The notes beneath the pieces are model-generated. The model saw only the letters and a list, made by a program, of their open reading frames with translations. It was not told the DNA's origin and did no database searches. Both the position numbers and the translations under genes were made by a program. From a virus, in IMG/VR virus record IMGVR_UViG_3300008120_006169, positions 1 through 64,000 of that record: DNA of 64,000 nucleotides; one strand, given 5' to 3'. Positions 45,213 to 55,274 of the stretch are shown here, in pieces; position 1 is the stretch's first letter; each line of letters starts with the position of its first letter.

Positions 45213-48200
45213 ATGGCACAACAATTTATTGATACTGGCAATACTGCCAACGACGGCACCGGATCACCACTGAGAACAGCGTTCACAATTGTCAATGACA
45301 ATTTTACAGAACTCTACAATATTGGTGGTATTTCGGGCATTGCTAACGGTACTTCAAACATTCAAATTGTTGAAAATTCAACAGTTAGTGTGAGTGCAGC
45401 CAACGTTGCAAACGTGCTGGTTGTTTCGGGCACAGGTGCCACAGTAAAAGGCACATTATTAGCAAACTCAGCAATCAGTGCCACTGGCAACATCAGCGCC
45501 GGCGGATTTTATATTGGTAACGGCAGTCAACTTACTGGTGTGGTTAGCCAGGCCAATGCAGCATTATTGACTGGAAATGTACTCAGTGCCAACGTAACTT
45601 CGGCCAGTTTTACCACAGTTGGCACACTGGCCAATCTCACTGCTACTGGAAATGTGGTTGGCGGGAACCTAACCACAGCTGGAGTAGTTTCTTCATCTGG
45701 CAATATTATTTCACAAAACATAAACACTGGTATTGTGAATGCATCTGGCAATTTAATAGGTGACAGTGCAATTTTGTCAGGTAGTGTGTTGGCCACTGGC
45801 ACAATCAGTGCCGCAGGCAACGTTACAGGTGCATACGTCATTGGTAACGGCAGTCAATTAACAGGCATCAGCGTTAGTTCAAATGCTGCGTTGCTTACAG
45901 GAACCACACTCAGTGCTAACGTGATCAACTCAAGTTTGACCACGCTTGGTGATTTAAATTCATTGGTGGTAAGCAATGCGCTTGGTGGATCAGGAAATAT
46001 TACCAGTAACAACTTGTCAACCAGTGCAACTGTATCAGCAACAGGTAACATCATTGGCGCCAACTTTGTTACTGTTGGATTGATATCTGTTGGTGGCACA
46101 ATCACTGCCAGCGGAGACATAACTGGCGCCAATATAGTTGCCAATGCCAACGTAACTGGCAACAACATCAGCTCAACCAACAACATCACCAGCACTATTA
46201 TATCCGCAAGTGGCAACGTCACAGGCGGTAATTTAAGAACAGCTGGTCAAGTTAGTGCCACAGGCGACGTCACTGGTAACAACATAATTGGGTTGGGATC
46301 TGCAAACATTGTGAACAGTGTGGTGGTAGGATCCACGTTGAGTGCAGTGAGCAATATCACTGGTGGCAACTTGCTTACTGGTGGAACTGTAACAGCAAGC
46401 GGTAACATAACTGCTCCAAATTTCATTGGCAATGTGGTTGGTAACATATCTGGAAATCTTTCAGTTGCTGGATCAAACACACAAGTTCTTTTTAATGATA
46501 ATGGTTTGGCCAACGCCAGTGCTGGAATGACTTTTGACAAGACTTCCAATGTGTTTACCATAAGTGGTAACATAATTGGCGGCAATATTTCTACCGCAGG
46601 CAATGTAAATGGTGCCAATGTTGTGACTTCGGCGGGTCTTATTGTGGGCGGTGACGCAGTAATTGCTGGTAACCTAACTGTGTCAGGCGACACAGAATAT
46701 ACCAATGTTACCACTCTAGCAGTTGAGGATCCAATCATTGGTATTGGTAGAGCTGCAAACAATCAACCATTGGTAACCAATGATGGTAAGGACCGTGGTG
46801 AACAACTTTGGTATTTTACCACAGCTGAAAGATCAGCATTTATTGGTTACGACAATTCTGCAGACAAATTGATTGCCGCAGTTCAAGTTACTATTGCCAG
46901 TGAAGTTGTTACTGTCAACAACTATGGAAATTTAGTTGTGGGCAACATTGACGCACAGGGCACAGTCAGCGCCACAGGTGATGTGCAAGCTGCTGGCGCT
47001 ATTTCTGGCACAGGCAACGTAACTGGAGGAAACATACGAACTGCTGGGTTGATCACGGCTACCGGTAACATCATTGGCGGAAATATTTCTGCTACAAATC
47101 ACACTGGCACAACTGTCAGCGTGACAGCCAATGTGATTGGTGGAAACTTAACCACAGGTGGACTAATCACATCCACAGGTAACGTCACCGGCGGCAACAT
47201 AAACACCGGCGGGGTAGTATCAAGTACAGGCAACGTGATTGGTGGCAACATTGTTACAGGTGGTAGCATGTATTCATCTGGCGTGTTTAGCTCTACAGGC
47301 AACGTGATTGGTGGTAATGTAACCACTGTGGGATTGGTCACTGCTACTGGAAACATTACTTCAGCTGCAAACATCAGTGGTGGCAATTACACCGCTACTG
47401 GTCAGATTTCTGCTGCTGCCAATGTTATTGCACCGTTGTTTGTGGGTAATATTATAGCTACTACCGTCACAGGTAATTTGACAGCACCTGGCGGTAATAC
47501 GTTTGTGCTGTTCAATGACAACAACACAGCCAATGCCACATCTGGATTGCAATTTAATAAAATAACCAATAATTTGCTAGTGACTGGCAACATCAATGGT
47601 GCCAATATTGTCACCGGCGGTAGTGTTTCAGCATCTGGCAACTTGTCAGCGTTAGGAAATGTGATTGCCAATAATGTTTCAGCAACCCAGGTCAGCGGAT
47701 TACTAACTACATCAATACAGACCAACATCACACAATTAGGCACATTGGCCAATTTATCCGTTACTGGTAATGTCACTGGTGGCGGATTTGTTACCACAGG
47801 CGCTACTGGTAATATCACCGGCGCCAATGTAATCAGTGGTACTACTATTTCAGCCTCTGCTAACGTAGTGGCAGCTCTATTCATTGGCTCAGGCGCTGGC
47901 TTGTCTTTCATTCCTGGTGCTAATGTTACTGGATCAGTAGCCAATGCTATTTTTGCAGCCAGTGCGTCATCTGCTACCACTGCTACTTCTGCTACTTCTG
48001 CTACCACTGCTGGTACAGTGACCACTGCGGCACAACCCAATATTACTTCTGTAGGAACACTGACTAGCCTAAGTGTCACAGGTGAGACAAGTGCTGGGAA
48101 TGTCACCGGTGGAAATGTACAGGCCACATCCAGAATGATTATACCCGTTGCGTCTAGCGATCCAGCAAGCCCTGTTACAGGCCAACTTTATTACAGTACC

Positions 48201-48254
48201 AGCTTTGGCGCTTTGAGATTATGGACCGGGTCTGCTTGGGACCAAATAGCTTAA
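45213..48254 (+). CDS. Tail fibre protein with TGN repeats
   Basis: 1013 residues. The N-terminal QQFIDTGNTANDGTGSPLRTAFTIVNDNFTELY is the conserved head of fibre proteins in T4-like aquatic phages. About 25 irregular units with SATGNVTGGN follow, and the C-terminus ends with a tip-like domain (YYSTSFGALRLWTGSAWDQIA). Likely trimeric beta helix. Confidence 0.9.
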   Translation: MAQQFIDTGNTANDGTGSPLRTAFTIVNDNFTELYNIGGISGIANGTSNIQIVENSTVSVSAANVANVLVVSGTGATVKGTLLANSAISATGNISAGGFYIGNGSQLTGVVSQANAALLTGNVLSANVTSASFTTVGTLANLTATGNVVGGNLTTAGVVSSSGNIISQNINTGIVNASGNLIGDSAILSGSVLATGTISAAGNVTGAYVIGNGSQLTGISVSSNAALLTGTTLSANVINSSLTTLGDLNSLVVSNALGGSGNITSNNLSTSATVSATGNIIGANFVTVGLISVGGTITASGDITGANIVANANVTGNNISSTNNITSTIISASGNVTGGNLRTAGQVSATGDVTGNNIIGLGSANIVNSVVVGSTLSAVSNITGGNLLTGGTVTASGNITAPNFIGNVVGNISGNLSVAGSNTQVLFNDNGLANASAGMTFDKTSNVFTISGNIIGGNISTAGNVNGANVVTSAGLIVGGDAVIAGNLTVSGDTEYTNVTTLAVEDPIIGIGRAANNQPLVTNDGKDRGEQLWYFTTAERSAFIGYDNSADKLIAAVQVTIASEVVTVNNYGNLVVGNIDAQGTVSATGDVQAAGAISGTGNVTGGNIRTAGLITATGNIIGGNISATNHTGTTVSVTANVIGGNLTTGGLITSTGNVTGGNINTGGVVSSTGNVIGGNIVTGGSMYSSGVFSSTGNVIGGNVTTVGLVTATGNITSAANISGGNYTATGQISAAANVIAPLFVGNIIATTVTGNLTAPGGNTFVLFNDNNTANATSGLQFNKITNNLLVTGNINGANIVTGGSVSASGNLSALGNVIANNVSATQVSGLLTTSIQTNITQLGTLANLSVTGNVTGGGFVTTGATGNITGANVISGTTISASANVVAALFIGSGAGLSFIPGANVTGSVANAIFAASASSATTATSATSATTAGTVTTAAQPNITSVGTLTSLSVTGETSAGNVTGGNVQATSRMIIPVASSDPASPVTGQLYYSTSFGALRLWTGSAWDQIA

Positions 48255-48264
48255 GAAATAACAT

Positions 48265-51200
48265 ATGGCACAACCAACTTGGATCACTCCAGCAGGCGAC
48301 CTAGGGGTCATACCCGAAGGTGTATTTTACCAGCAGTCCATGCGGGCAACCACACCACCAGTGGGCGACCCAATAACTTGTACTACTACCACAGCTACTA
48401 CCAATCTCATAACTTGCGACAGCACCACTGGTATGATAGTTGGTCAGGTTATTGTTTTTAATGGTACTAGTTTTGGTGGGTTGACGCAACTGGCACAATA
48501 CTATGTTTTTACAATCAACAGCGCAACACAATTTTCTGTTGCAACCACTGCCACTGCCACCACTGCTGTAGCATTGACCACTGCTACTGGCTTGCTGGTA
48601 GCCAGACTGTACAAACCATTGTACTACAGAATGATTGCTGGCACACTGCCAGCAGGTGTTCAATGCAGTGCCACTGGATTGATTGCTGGAGTTCCGCAGG
48701 CTGTTGCCAGCTTACAAGGTGTTCCTACAGAAGTCAACGAGGATGTTACCAGTAAATTTACGCTAAGAGCATATACAGAAAAAATGGTAAACGGCATCGA
48801 AGTTCCTGACCGTATTGCAGATCGAACGTTTGAAATTACTGTGAGTGGCAATGATATTCCAGAGTTTGTGACTCCTGCTGGTGCGTTTGCAGACAATAAT
48901 ACTGCGAGCTTTATTGGCAGCATTTCAGGAACCACACTAAACGTTACTTCATTGGTGTCTGGAACTGTGCAACTGGGCATGAGTCTCAAAGGGCCTGGCA
49001 TCGAAGTAGGTACCACTATCATTGGGCTAATCAACGGTGTGGGCGGAACTGGTACCTACGCAGTTAGTATCAGCCAGTCAATGACCAGCACTCCAATCAA
49101 CGGTGTGGTTGGTGAATACTATGATGGCGATAGAGTTGAATTGCAAATTGAATACACCACTACTGATAACAATGAGGCTGTGATAATTAGAAAAATTGCT
49201 GGTGAGTTGCCGCCAGGATTGCGACTGAGCACCAGTGGATTGATTTCAGGATATATTGCACCTGCACCCAACGAAGACGAAACTCCAGGATACGACCTCA
49301 CACCTATAGCCACAGTACCTTTTGACTTTATCAGTGCAGCAGTGAGTCGTAACTATCAATTTACATTGGAAATCACTGATGGTAAAACCAGCAACATAAG
49401 AACATTCACTATATTTGTTTACAATCGTGAAGACCTTGTGGCTGATGACACATACATTACTGCTGACTCGGTGTTTGTTACTGCTGATGAAACTCCCGAA
49501 CGTGCTCCGTTCTTGTTGAATTATGATCCTAGCGATCTTGGCATTGCTCGAGGAGACAATTACTATGCATACAGATTCATTGGACAAGACTACGACAAAG
49601 ACGAACTTGACTACGTCATTTCGGTCAATCAAGGGTTTGGACTACCACCAGGATTGACATTGGATCCAAACTCAGGATGGTATTATGGCTTTATTCCTGA
49701 TCAAGGTGTTACAGAAGTAACCTACAGTTTTAATATTCAGGTACGGGCAAAAAGTGTAATTTGCACAGCAACCACAGCTGGCACAAACATAATAACTTGC
49801 AACAGTACTGCAAGAGCAGATTTTTATATTGGTGCCGAAGTGGTTTTTGAAGGAACCAGTTTTGGCGGAATCACTGCTGGCACCACATATTATGTTGTGG
49901 CCATTCCAACCACTACCACTTTCCAAATTGCTACCAGCATTGTTGGATCGCCCATTACGCTGTCAACTGCCACTGGCGAACTTAAAGGCGTGCCAGTTGA
50001 CATTCCACAAAGTCAGTTATATCCATTTACACTCACTATCTCAGGAGCAGTTGATGCCGAAGTTACCTGGCTCACTCCAAGCGATCTTGGATCAATAGAA
50101 AATGGATCAACCAGCTTGCTCAAAGTTGAAGCTGTGAATCGTGGTGGCGTAGAACTACTGTACAGACTCAAGAGTGGCGCATTCAATGAGTTGCCACAAG
50201 GTCTAGTATTGCTGCCGTCAGGAGAAATAGCAGGCCGTGTTACATTTAATACGTTTGCTATTGACTTAGGAGAAACCACATTTGATCGCAGCCAAAGCAC
50301 CATATCAGGCACTCAAGAAACCACTTGGGACAGCTCGTTTACATTCACAGTAAATGCCTATGCTGAAGACACTGAACAAATTATATACAAAGTCAGTGAA
50401 GTTATTGTCAACAGCGGCGGCATTGGTTACAGTTCGCCAACTATAGAATTTAGTACTCCAATTGGTGCCACTGCGGTTCAAGCAGAAGGTACACTGACTG
50501 CAAGCGCAGGAGCAATTACTGCTGTGACAATTACTGAACAAGGTGCTGGATATACTAGCCCAGCAACATTCACAATAACAGGTGCAGGATCAGGAGCAAA
50601 CCTCTCAGTAGTCATGGCACCCACTGGCACAAGAGACGTGATTTCTGTGTTTAAAACATTCACAGTTCGAGTGATAAGAGAGTACAACAAACCCTACCAA
50701 AATCTCTTTGTGTTGGCTATGCCTCCACAGAATGATCGTGCGTTACTCAGACAACTGCTGACCAATACAGATATTTTTGTTCCTGACTATATATTTCGCC
50801 CAGACGATCCTAACTTTGGACTTAGCACTCGTGTGAAATACGAACATGCATTTGGACTTGCTCCTGACAGTTTTTCAACTTATGTGGAAAGTCTGTATTT
50901 AAATCACTATTGGAAAAATCTAGTGCTTGGTGAAATTTCTACTGCACAAGCAGTTGATCCAGTCACTGGTGAAGTTGTATACGAAGTGGTTTACAGCAAA
51001 ATTATTGACAATCTAGTGAATGCCAGTGGACAAAGTGTTAACAAGATAGTAACACTGCCGTATGCTATTATAGATCCCTTAGATGGCAGCACACAATTGA
51101 CATCAGTGTATCCCAACAGTTTGATCAACATGAGAGATCAAGTGATTGATGTTGTGGGGCAAATTTCTACCAAACTACCACTGTGGATGACTTCCAAACA

Positions 51201-52884
51201 ATCCAATGGTCGTGTGTTGGGATTTACACCTGCCTGGGTGATCTGTTATGCCAAACCAAATCGCAGCAAACAAATTGCATATTACCTTGAAGAATACTTT
51301 GGCAATCAACTGAACAAAATTGATTTCAAAGTTGATCGATATGAGCTTGATGCAACACTAAGCCGTAACTGGGACACTACCACACAAGACTGGACTCCGC
51401 AACCAAATCTTACCACGTTTGATCGTGTGAACACCACTGGATTTACTGATCTTGGTCTAGTGAACGGCGCAACTGAACTGGCATTTGCAGATGTTAACGG
51501 TCGCACCTTGGCCGAAATCAACGCCCTAGGTGGTATAGATGGTACTACCGAAGTCATAATTGGCAGCTTCCCTGCGCCTGATGCTGAGGTGTATTTGGAA
51601 GATGGCAGCATAATAATATTTGTCAAACAAGAAGGCTACAGTGGATCACCTGGCAGCAACTACAGTGATCTCAACCAGGCTTGGTCCAACAACATTGACA
51701 GTTTTGACGAAGAAGGGTTTGACAGCGCCGCAAGCTCAGCTGTGGCCATTCCAGGAACTTATGACTATGGTCCATTGGTAAATGAAGGATATGCACAAAC
51801 CTGCACAGCCACAACTGCCTCCACAAACGTAATTACTTGCGACAGTACACTAGGCATGACAGTTGGAGACAAAGTGTGGTTCACTGGCACCACGTTTGGT
51901 GGCATTGACAATGAAAATAGCAATGCACAAACAGAGGTATACTATGTAAGAACTGTGAGCAACGTTACCGCTAGTGCTACTTTAACAGGGTCAAATCGAA
52001 TCACTGTGTCTAGCAGTACTCCGTTTGCAATAGGTGATGAAGTTTGGTTCAGCGGCACAGTTTTTGGAAATATTTCTCGATACGCCGCCACTGGACTGCC
52101 CAAACCCTATTATGTGGTTGACGTTCCTACAGCAACCACAATTGTAGTCAGTGAAACTCTAGGCGGATCAGCATTGGGATTGAGTTCAGCTTCGGGATCT
52201 ATGACTGTTTATTATGGAGCGTTTACAGTTACAGCCACAGCAGGATCCAGTACTGCTGTGACGTTGAGCACAGCGGCAGGCACCATGACTGCAAATTATG
52301 GCAATGACCGTATGAGCATGTACACTGTGAATCTTGAAAATACCGGCGGAGATATAATTTGTACAGCAACCACCAGCATTGGAAATTGGATTACCACTGG
52401 TAGCATTGGGTTGCTTGGTATAAATTATCAAATTTATTTTACCGGAACGTTGATTGGCGGCATCAGCAGTGATCAACTGTATTACATTGTGTCAATAGAC
52501 GCAAGCAACAATCGATTTGCAATTAGCAATGTTCAAGGTGGGCCCACAGTAAATTTGGTTACTGCTACCGGAGTCATGAATGCCGAAGCCATAAACTACA
52601 TTGTAAACCTAACAGAATACACGCAAACTGTGACCAATGATTATGTGACCACCACGCAAGGGCAAAAATACACTGGTGGCACATACCTCTATAGACCTGG
52701 CAATGCACCGCAGGATCTAATCTATGTAAAATGGCTGCCTTTGATCACTGCTACCACTGTGGTTAGCACAGAAACAATATTTGATCAAGGTAGTTTGCAA
52801 TTTATCGAACCAGTGGATATGTACGATCCGTCAGACCGCTCAGATAAATATCTCGTATTTCCCAAAGCCAATATTTTGGCTTAA
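48265..52884 (+). CDS. Very large structural protein with Ig-like and repeat modules
   Basis: 1539 residues, largest gene of the window. Four putative Ig-type (He_PIG-like) modules are seen by LPxGLxLxxxGxIxG: LPAGVQCSATGLIAG, LPPGLRLSTSGLISG, LPPGLTLDPNSGW and LPQGLVLLPSGEIAG. About five copies of a 70-residue unit (CTATTAGTNIITCNST, VFEGTSFGGI, YYVVAIPTTTTFQIAT) are interspersed. The region about 800-1130 is not repetitive and resembles a baseplate or fibre-connector core. Virion surface role. Confidence 0.85.
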   Translation: MAQPTWITPAGDLGVIPEGVFYQQSMRATTPPVGDPITCTTTTATTNLITCDSTTGMIVGQVIVFNGTSFGGLTQLAQYYVFTINSATQFSVATTATATTAVALTTATGLLVARLYKPLYYRMIAGTLPAGVQCSATGLIAGVPQAVASLQGVPTEVNEDVTSKFTLRAYTEKMVNGIEVPDRIADRTFEITVSGNDIPEFVTPAGAFADNNTASFIGSISGTTLNVTSLVSGTVQLGMSLKGPGIEVGTTIIGLINGVGGTGTYAVSISQSMTSTPINGVVGEYYDGDRVELQIEYTTTDNNEAVIIRKIAGELPPGLRLSTSGLISGYIAPAPNEDETPGYDLTPIATVPFDFISAAVSRNYQFTLEITDGKTSNIRTFTIFVYNREDLVADDTYITADSVFVTADETPERAPFLLNYDPSDLGIARGDNYYAYRFIGQDYDKDELDYVISVNQGFGLPPGLTLDPNSGWYYGFIPDQGVTEVTYSFNIQVRAKSVICTATTAGTNIITCNSTARADFYIGAEVVFEGTSFGGITAGTTYYVVAIPTTTTFQIATSIVGSPITLSTATGELKGVPVDIPQSQLYPFTLTISGAVDAEVTWLTPSDLGSIENGSTSLLKVEAVNRGGVELLYRLKSGAFNELPQGLVLLPSGEIAGRVTFNTFAIDLGETTFDRSQSTISGTQETTWDSSFTFTVNAYAEDTEQIIYKVSEVIVNSGGIGYSSPTIEFSTPIGATAVQAEGTLTASAGAITAVTITEQGAGYTSPATFTITGAGSGANLSVVMAPTGTRDVISVFKTFTVRVIREYNKPYQNLFVLAMPPQNDRALLRQLLTNTDIFVPDYIFRPDDPNFGLSTRVKYEHAFGLAPDSFSTYVESLYLNHYWKNLVLGEISTAQAVDPVTGEVVYEVVYSKIIDNLVNASGQSVNKIVTLPYAIIDPLDGSTQLTSVYPNSLINMRDQVIDVVGQISTKLPLWMTSKQSNGRVLGFTPAWVICYAKPNRSKQIAYYLEEYFGNQLNKIDFKVDRYELDATLSRNWDTTTQDWTPQPNLTTFDRVNTTGFTDLGLVNGATELAFADVNGRTLAEINALGGIDGTTEVIIGSFPAPDAEVYLEDGSIIIFVKQEGYSGSPGSNYSDLNQAWSNNIDSFDEEGFDSAASSAVAIPGTYDYGPLVNEGYAQTCTATTASTNVITCDSTLGMTVGDKVWFTGTTFGGIDNENSNAQTEVYYVRTVSNVTASATLTGSNRITVSSSTPFAIGDEVWFSGTVFGNISRYAATGLPKPYYVVDVPTATTIVVSETLGGSALGLSSASGSMTVYYGAFTVTATAGSSTAVTLSTAAGTMTANYGNDRMSMYTVNLENTGGDIICTATTSIGNWITTGSIGLLGINYQIYFTGTLIGGISSDQLYYIVSIDASNNRFAISNVQGGPTVNLVTATGVMNAEAINYIVNLTEYTQTVTNDYVTTTQGQKYTGGTYLYRPGNAPQDLIYVKWLPLITATTVVSTETIFDQGSLQFIEPVDMYDPSDRSDKYLVFPKANILA

Positions 52885-52896
52885 CAAGGACAAAAA

Positions 52897-54393
52897 ATGG
52901 CAAGTAATATTAACCCAAACAACATTGACGGATCATATCCTGTAGCTGGACAAGACAACAACAGTCAAGGATTCCGCGATAACTTTACCAACACCAAGCA
53001 GAATTTCCAGTATGCTGAAGACGAACTTAACGATCTCCAAGCCAAAGCAATTCTTAAAGCAGCCTTAACTGGACAAACCCTGGACAACAATATGGGTGGC
53101 AATCTGTTGTATGCTGCCCTGATAAAAGACTTTGCAGCCACTAAAGTAGCTATAACTGGTACTTCGGGTGCTCTCACTGTTAATTACGCAACAGGACATT
53201 ATCAAACTATATCTACCACTGGCAGCATCAGTTTATCATTCCAAAATTTTCCAATATCGGGCGAGTATGGATACATGCGTATACAGTTTAATATCACCAA
53301 CATTGCACACACTCTCACACTGCCGGCTGCGGTGAGTTTGGGGCTGAGTGGTATTCAAGGCATCAGCCCTGGCACATCTGGAGTGAGCAATACCATTACA
53401 TTTGGTGCCACAGGTTATTATGAGTTTGCATTTAGCACATCTGATGGCGGCAGTACCATCACACTGTTTGACTTGAACCGTGCGCTGACCAACTTTACCA
53501 GTGCTGACATCAACACTGATGACATTACTGCTACAGGTAATATTACCGCAACTGGCGCAGGCAAAGTTGCTGCTTTTACCACAGTAACTTCTACTGGTAA
53601 TATCACTGCTACTGGCAACACAGCAGGTGGCAACTTGATCACAGGCGGCCGAGTAGTTTCTACTGGCAACGTAGTTGGTGGCAACTTGACCACTGGTGGA
53701 TTGATCACTGCCACAGGCAATATCAGTGGCCTAAACATCAACGGTTACATGTATCCCAGCGCCGGCACAACATCAGCGGCAGCATTGGATTTTACAGCTG
53801 GATCATTGCTGACCACTCCAATAGCCGGTGCATTTGAATATGACGGCACAGTGTTTTACGCAACACCAGTAGCCAGCCAGCGCGGGCAGTTGCAAAGTCA
53901 ATTTTTACGAGTGCAAGTGTCCAACAACACGTTGACTGACACCACATCAGCACAAGCAGTATTTTCATCTCCAAGTGCAGTGAGTCTTGCTGCGTCAACC
54001 ACATACGAATTTGAAGCGGTGTATTATATCACTCGAGCAGCTGGTACTACCAGTCATACCACATCCGTGTTGTTCAATGCATCCAGTGCGTTGACCAGTA
54101 TTACATACACTGCAGATGTTACCACATCCACAGGTGTTGCATTGACTGCTGTCAGCAGAATCTACGGCACATCAACCACAGCATTGGTGGTAACTGGAGC
54201 ATCAACGTCGGCCACTGAGAACCTTGTGATCACTCTCAAAGGCATTATGAAAACCAATGCTGCCACAGCAATCACACCACAGTTCCTATATTCGGCGGCA
54301 CCCGGCGGCGCACCAACTGTGTTGCCAAACAGTTACATCAAATTGATTCCATTAGGCAATAGTTCGATGATATCTGTGGGCAACTGGGCTTGA
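52897..54393 (+). CDS. Structural/fibre protein
   Basis: 498 residues behind AAGGACAAAAA. N-terminal NIDGSYPVAGQDNNSQGFRDNFTNTKQNF is a conserved phage fibre head; then TGNITATGN repeats (about 210-285) and a C-terminal beta domain. The TGA stop lies in the -35 box of the next promoter. Confidence 0.88.
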   Translation: MASNINPNNIDGSYPVAGQDNNSQGFRDNFTNTKQNFQYAEDELNDLQAKAILKAALTGQTLDNNMGGNLLYAALIKDFAATKVAITGTSGALTVNYATGHYQTISTTGSISLSFQNFPISGEYGYMRIQFNITNIAHTLTLPAAVSLGLSGIQGISPGTSGVSNTITFGATGYYEFAFSTSDGGSTITLFDLNRALTNFTSADINTDDITATGNITATGAGKVAAFTTVTSTGNITATGNTAGGNLITGGRVVSTGNVVGGNLTTGGLITATGNISGLNINGYMYPSAGTTSAAALDFTAGSLLTTPIAGAFEYDGTVFYATPVASQRGQLQSQFLRVQVSNNTLTDTTSAQAVFSSPSAVSLAASTTYEFEAVYYITRAAGTTSHTTSVLFNASSALTSITYTADVTTSTGVALTAVSRIYGTSTTALVVTGASTSATENLVITLKGIMKTNAATAITPQFLYSAAPGGAPTVLPNSYIKLIPLGNSSMISVGNWA

Positions 54394-54418
54394 CCTTGAT
54401 GGTAATGCATGTTATAAT
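54390..54418 (+). promoter_or_regulatory. Early-type promoter TTGACC-17-TATAAT, leaderless, inside an inverted repeat
   Basis: TTGACC (54390-54395), 17 bases, TGT-TATAAT (54413-54418); ATG 54424 five bases on. AATGCAT (54404-54410) and ATGCATT (54417-54423) form an inverted repeat across the -10, an operator candidate. Confidence 0.75.
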
Positions 54419-54423
54419 GCATT

Positions 54424-54660
54424 ATGGAACATCCACTAATCGGTGACATATCACATTTGACTCAAGAACAACTGAGTCAAACCGTGAGCGATTTACAAAA
54501 AAAATTGGGCATGGCACAAAGAACTGGTAACGGGCATGTTGCCGATCAGATACGCATGGCCCTTGAAACATACTACAATGCATATCAGGCCCGCCTGGCA
54601 GAAAGCTATAAAAAAGCAGCCGGCGATAACGACTTTTCAGACAAAATTAATATCGGATGA
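54424..54660 (+). CDS. Small helical protein (78 aa), predicted leaderless mRNA
   Basis: 78 residues, helical: LTQEQLSQTVSDLQKKLGMAQRTGNGHVADQI. Resembles a conserved small protein of T4-like phages. ATGA overlap with the next gene. Confidence 0.75.
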   Translation: MEHPLIGDISHLTQEQLSQTVSDLQKKLGMAQRTGNGHVADQIRMALETYYNAYQARLAESYKKAAGDNDFSDKINIG

Positions 54661-55274
54661 ATGTACGACTACAATATGATCTAGAGTTCTTGGCAGGCAT
54701 CTACTACGAAGACCAGTTGCAACTTAACAGTTATTCAGTTAGTGTGAGTTTGCTAACTCAAACTGAAGATGCTGCCAGCAGTAACATTGCATTAGAAAGA
54801 CTCAAATGCTTTGTGTATCACGACTTGGCCAATACTGTGTTCTTTGGTCCGTCAGATCATGACAAAGCAGAAATGTTTCAAATGCTAGGTACCAATGTCA
54901 CCACCCTGCCTGAAGCACCAGTTGACCAGATTGTTGGCATGATGTTATACTGCAAACTCAATGCTATCATGGAAGGCCGAATGACTGTGACCAGTTTGGA
55001 TATCTCTAGTGTGCTGGGTGATTCTGTTTGGTACTCGCATGACGACGAAGACAATCTTGGTGTGTTTGCACACTGGCCAGTGGCAGAAGATGCTTGGTGG
55101 CACAATCCTTCTGTTCAACACCATACCTTGGAAACAGAATCAACGCCCGACAATGTGGTCAAAGTCACACCAAATGTTTGGCACGAATATGGCCTCATGT
55201 GGCCAGAAGATCGCATTGAACCCACTGGTAATACTGTAATCTATCCCAACTTTCGCAAGCATGAAGCAAAATAA
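54657..55274 (+). CDS. Conserved phage protein (205 aa)
   Basis: 205 residues; ERLKCFVYHDLANTVFFGPSDHDKAEMF and WHEYGLMWPEDRIEPTGNTVIYPNF. Soluble, acidic. Co-translated with neighbours. Function unknown. Confidence 0.75.
   Translation: MNVRLQYDLEFLAGIYYEDQLQLNSYSVSVSLLTQTEDAASSNIALERLKCFVYHDLANTVFFGPSDHDKAEMFQMLGTNVTTLPEAPVDQIVGMMLYCKLNAIMEGRMTVTSLDISSVLGDSVWYSHDDEDNLGVFAHWPVAEDAWWHNPSVQHHTLETESTPDNVVKVTPNVWHEYGLMWPEDRIEPTGNTVIYPNFRKHEAK

Noticed and set aside
43020-48250. CRISPR-like periodic repeats
   Set aside because: Repeats are in frame, imperfect and encode fibre motifs (GGTG, TGN, PTAPTAAAGT) with no unique spacers of constant size and no cas genes.
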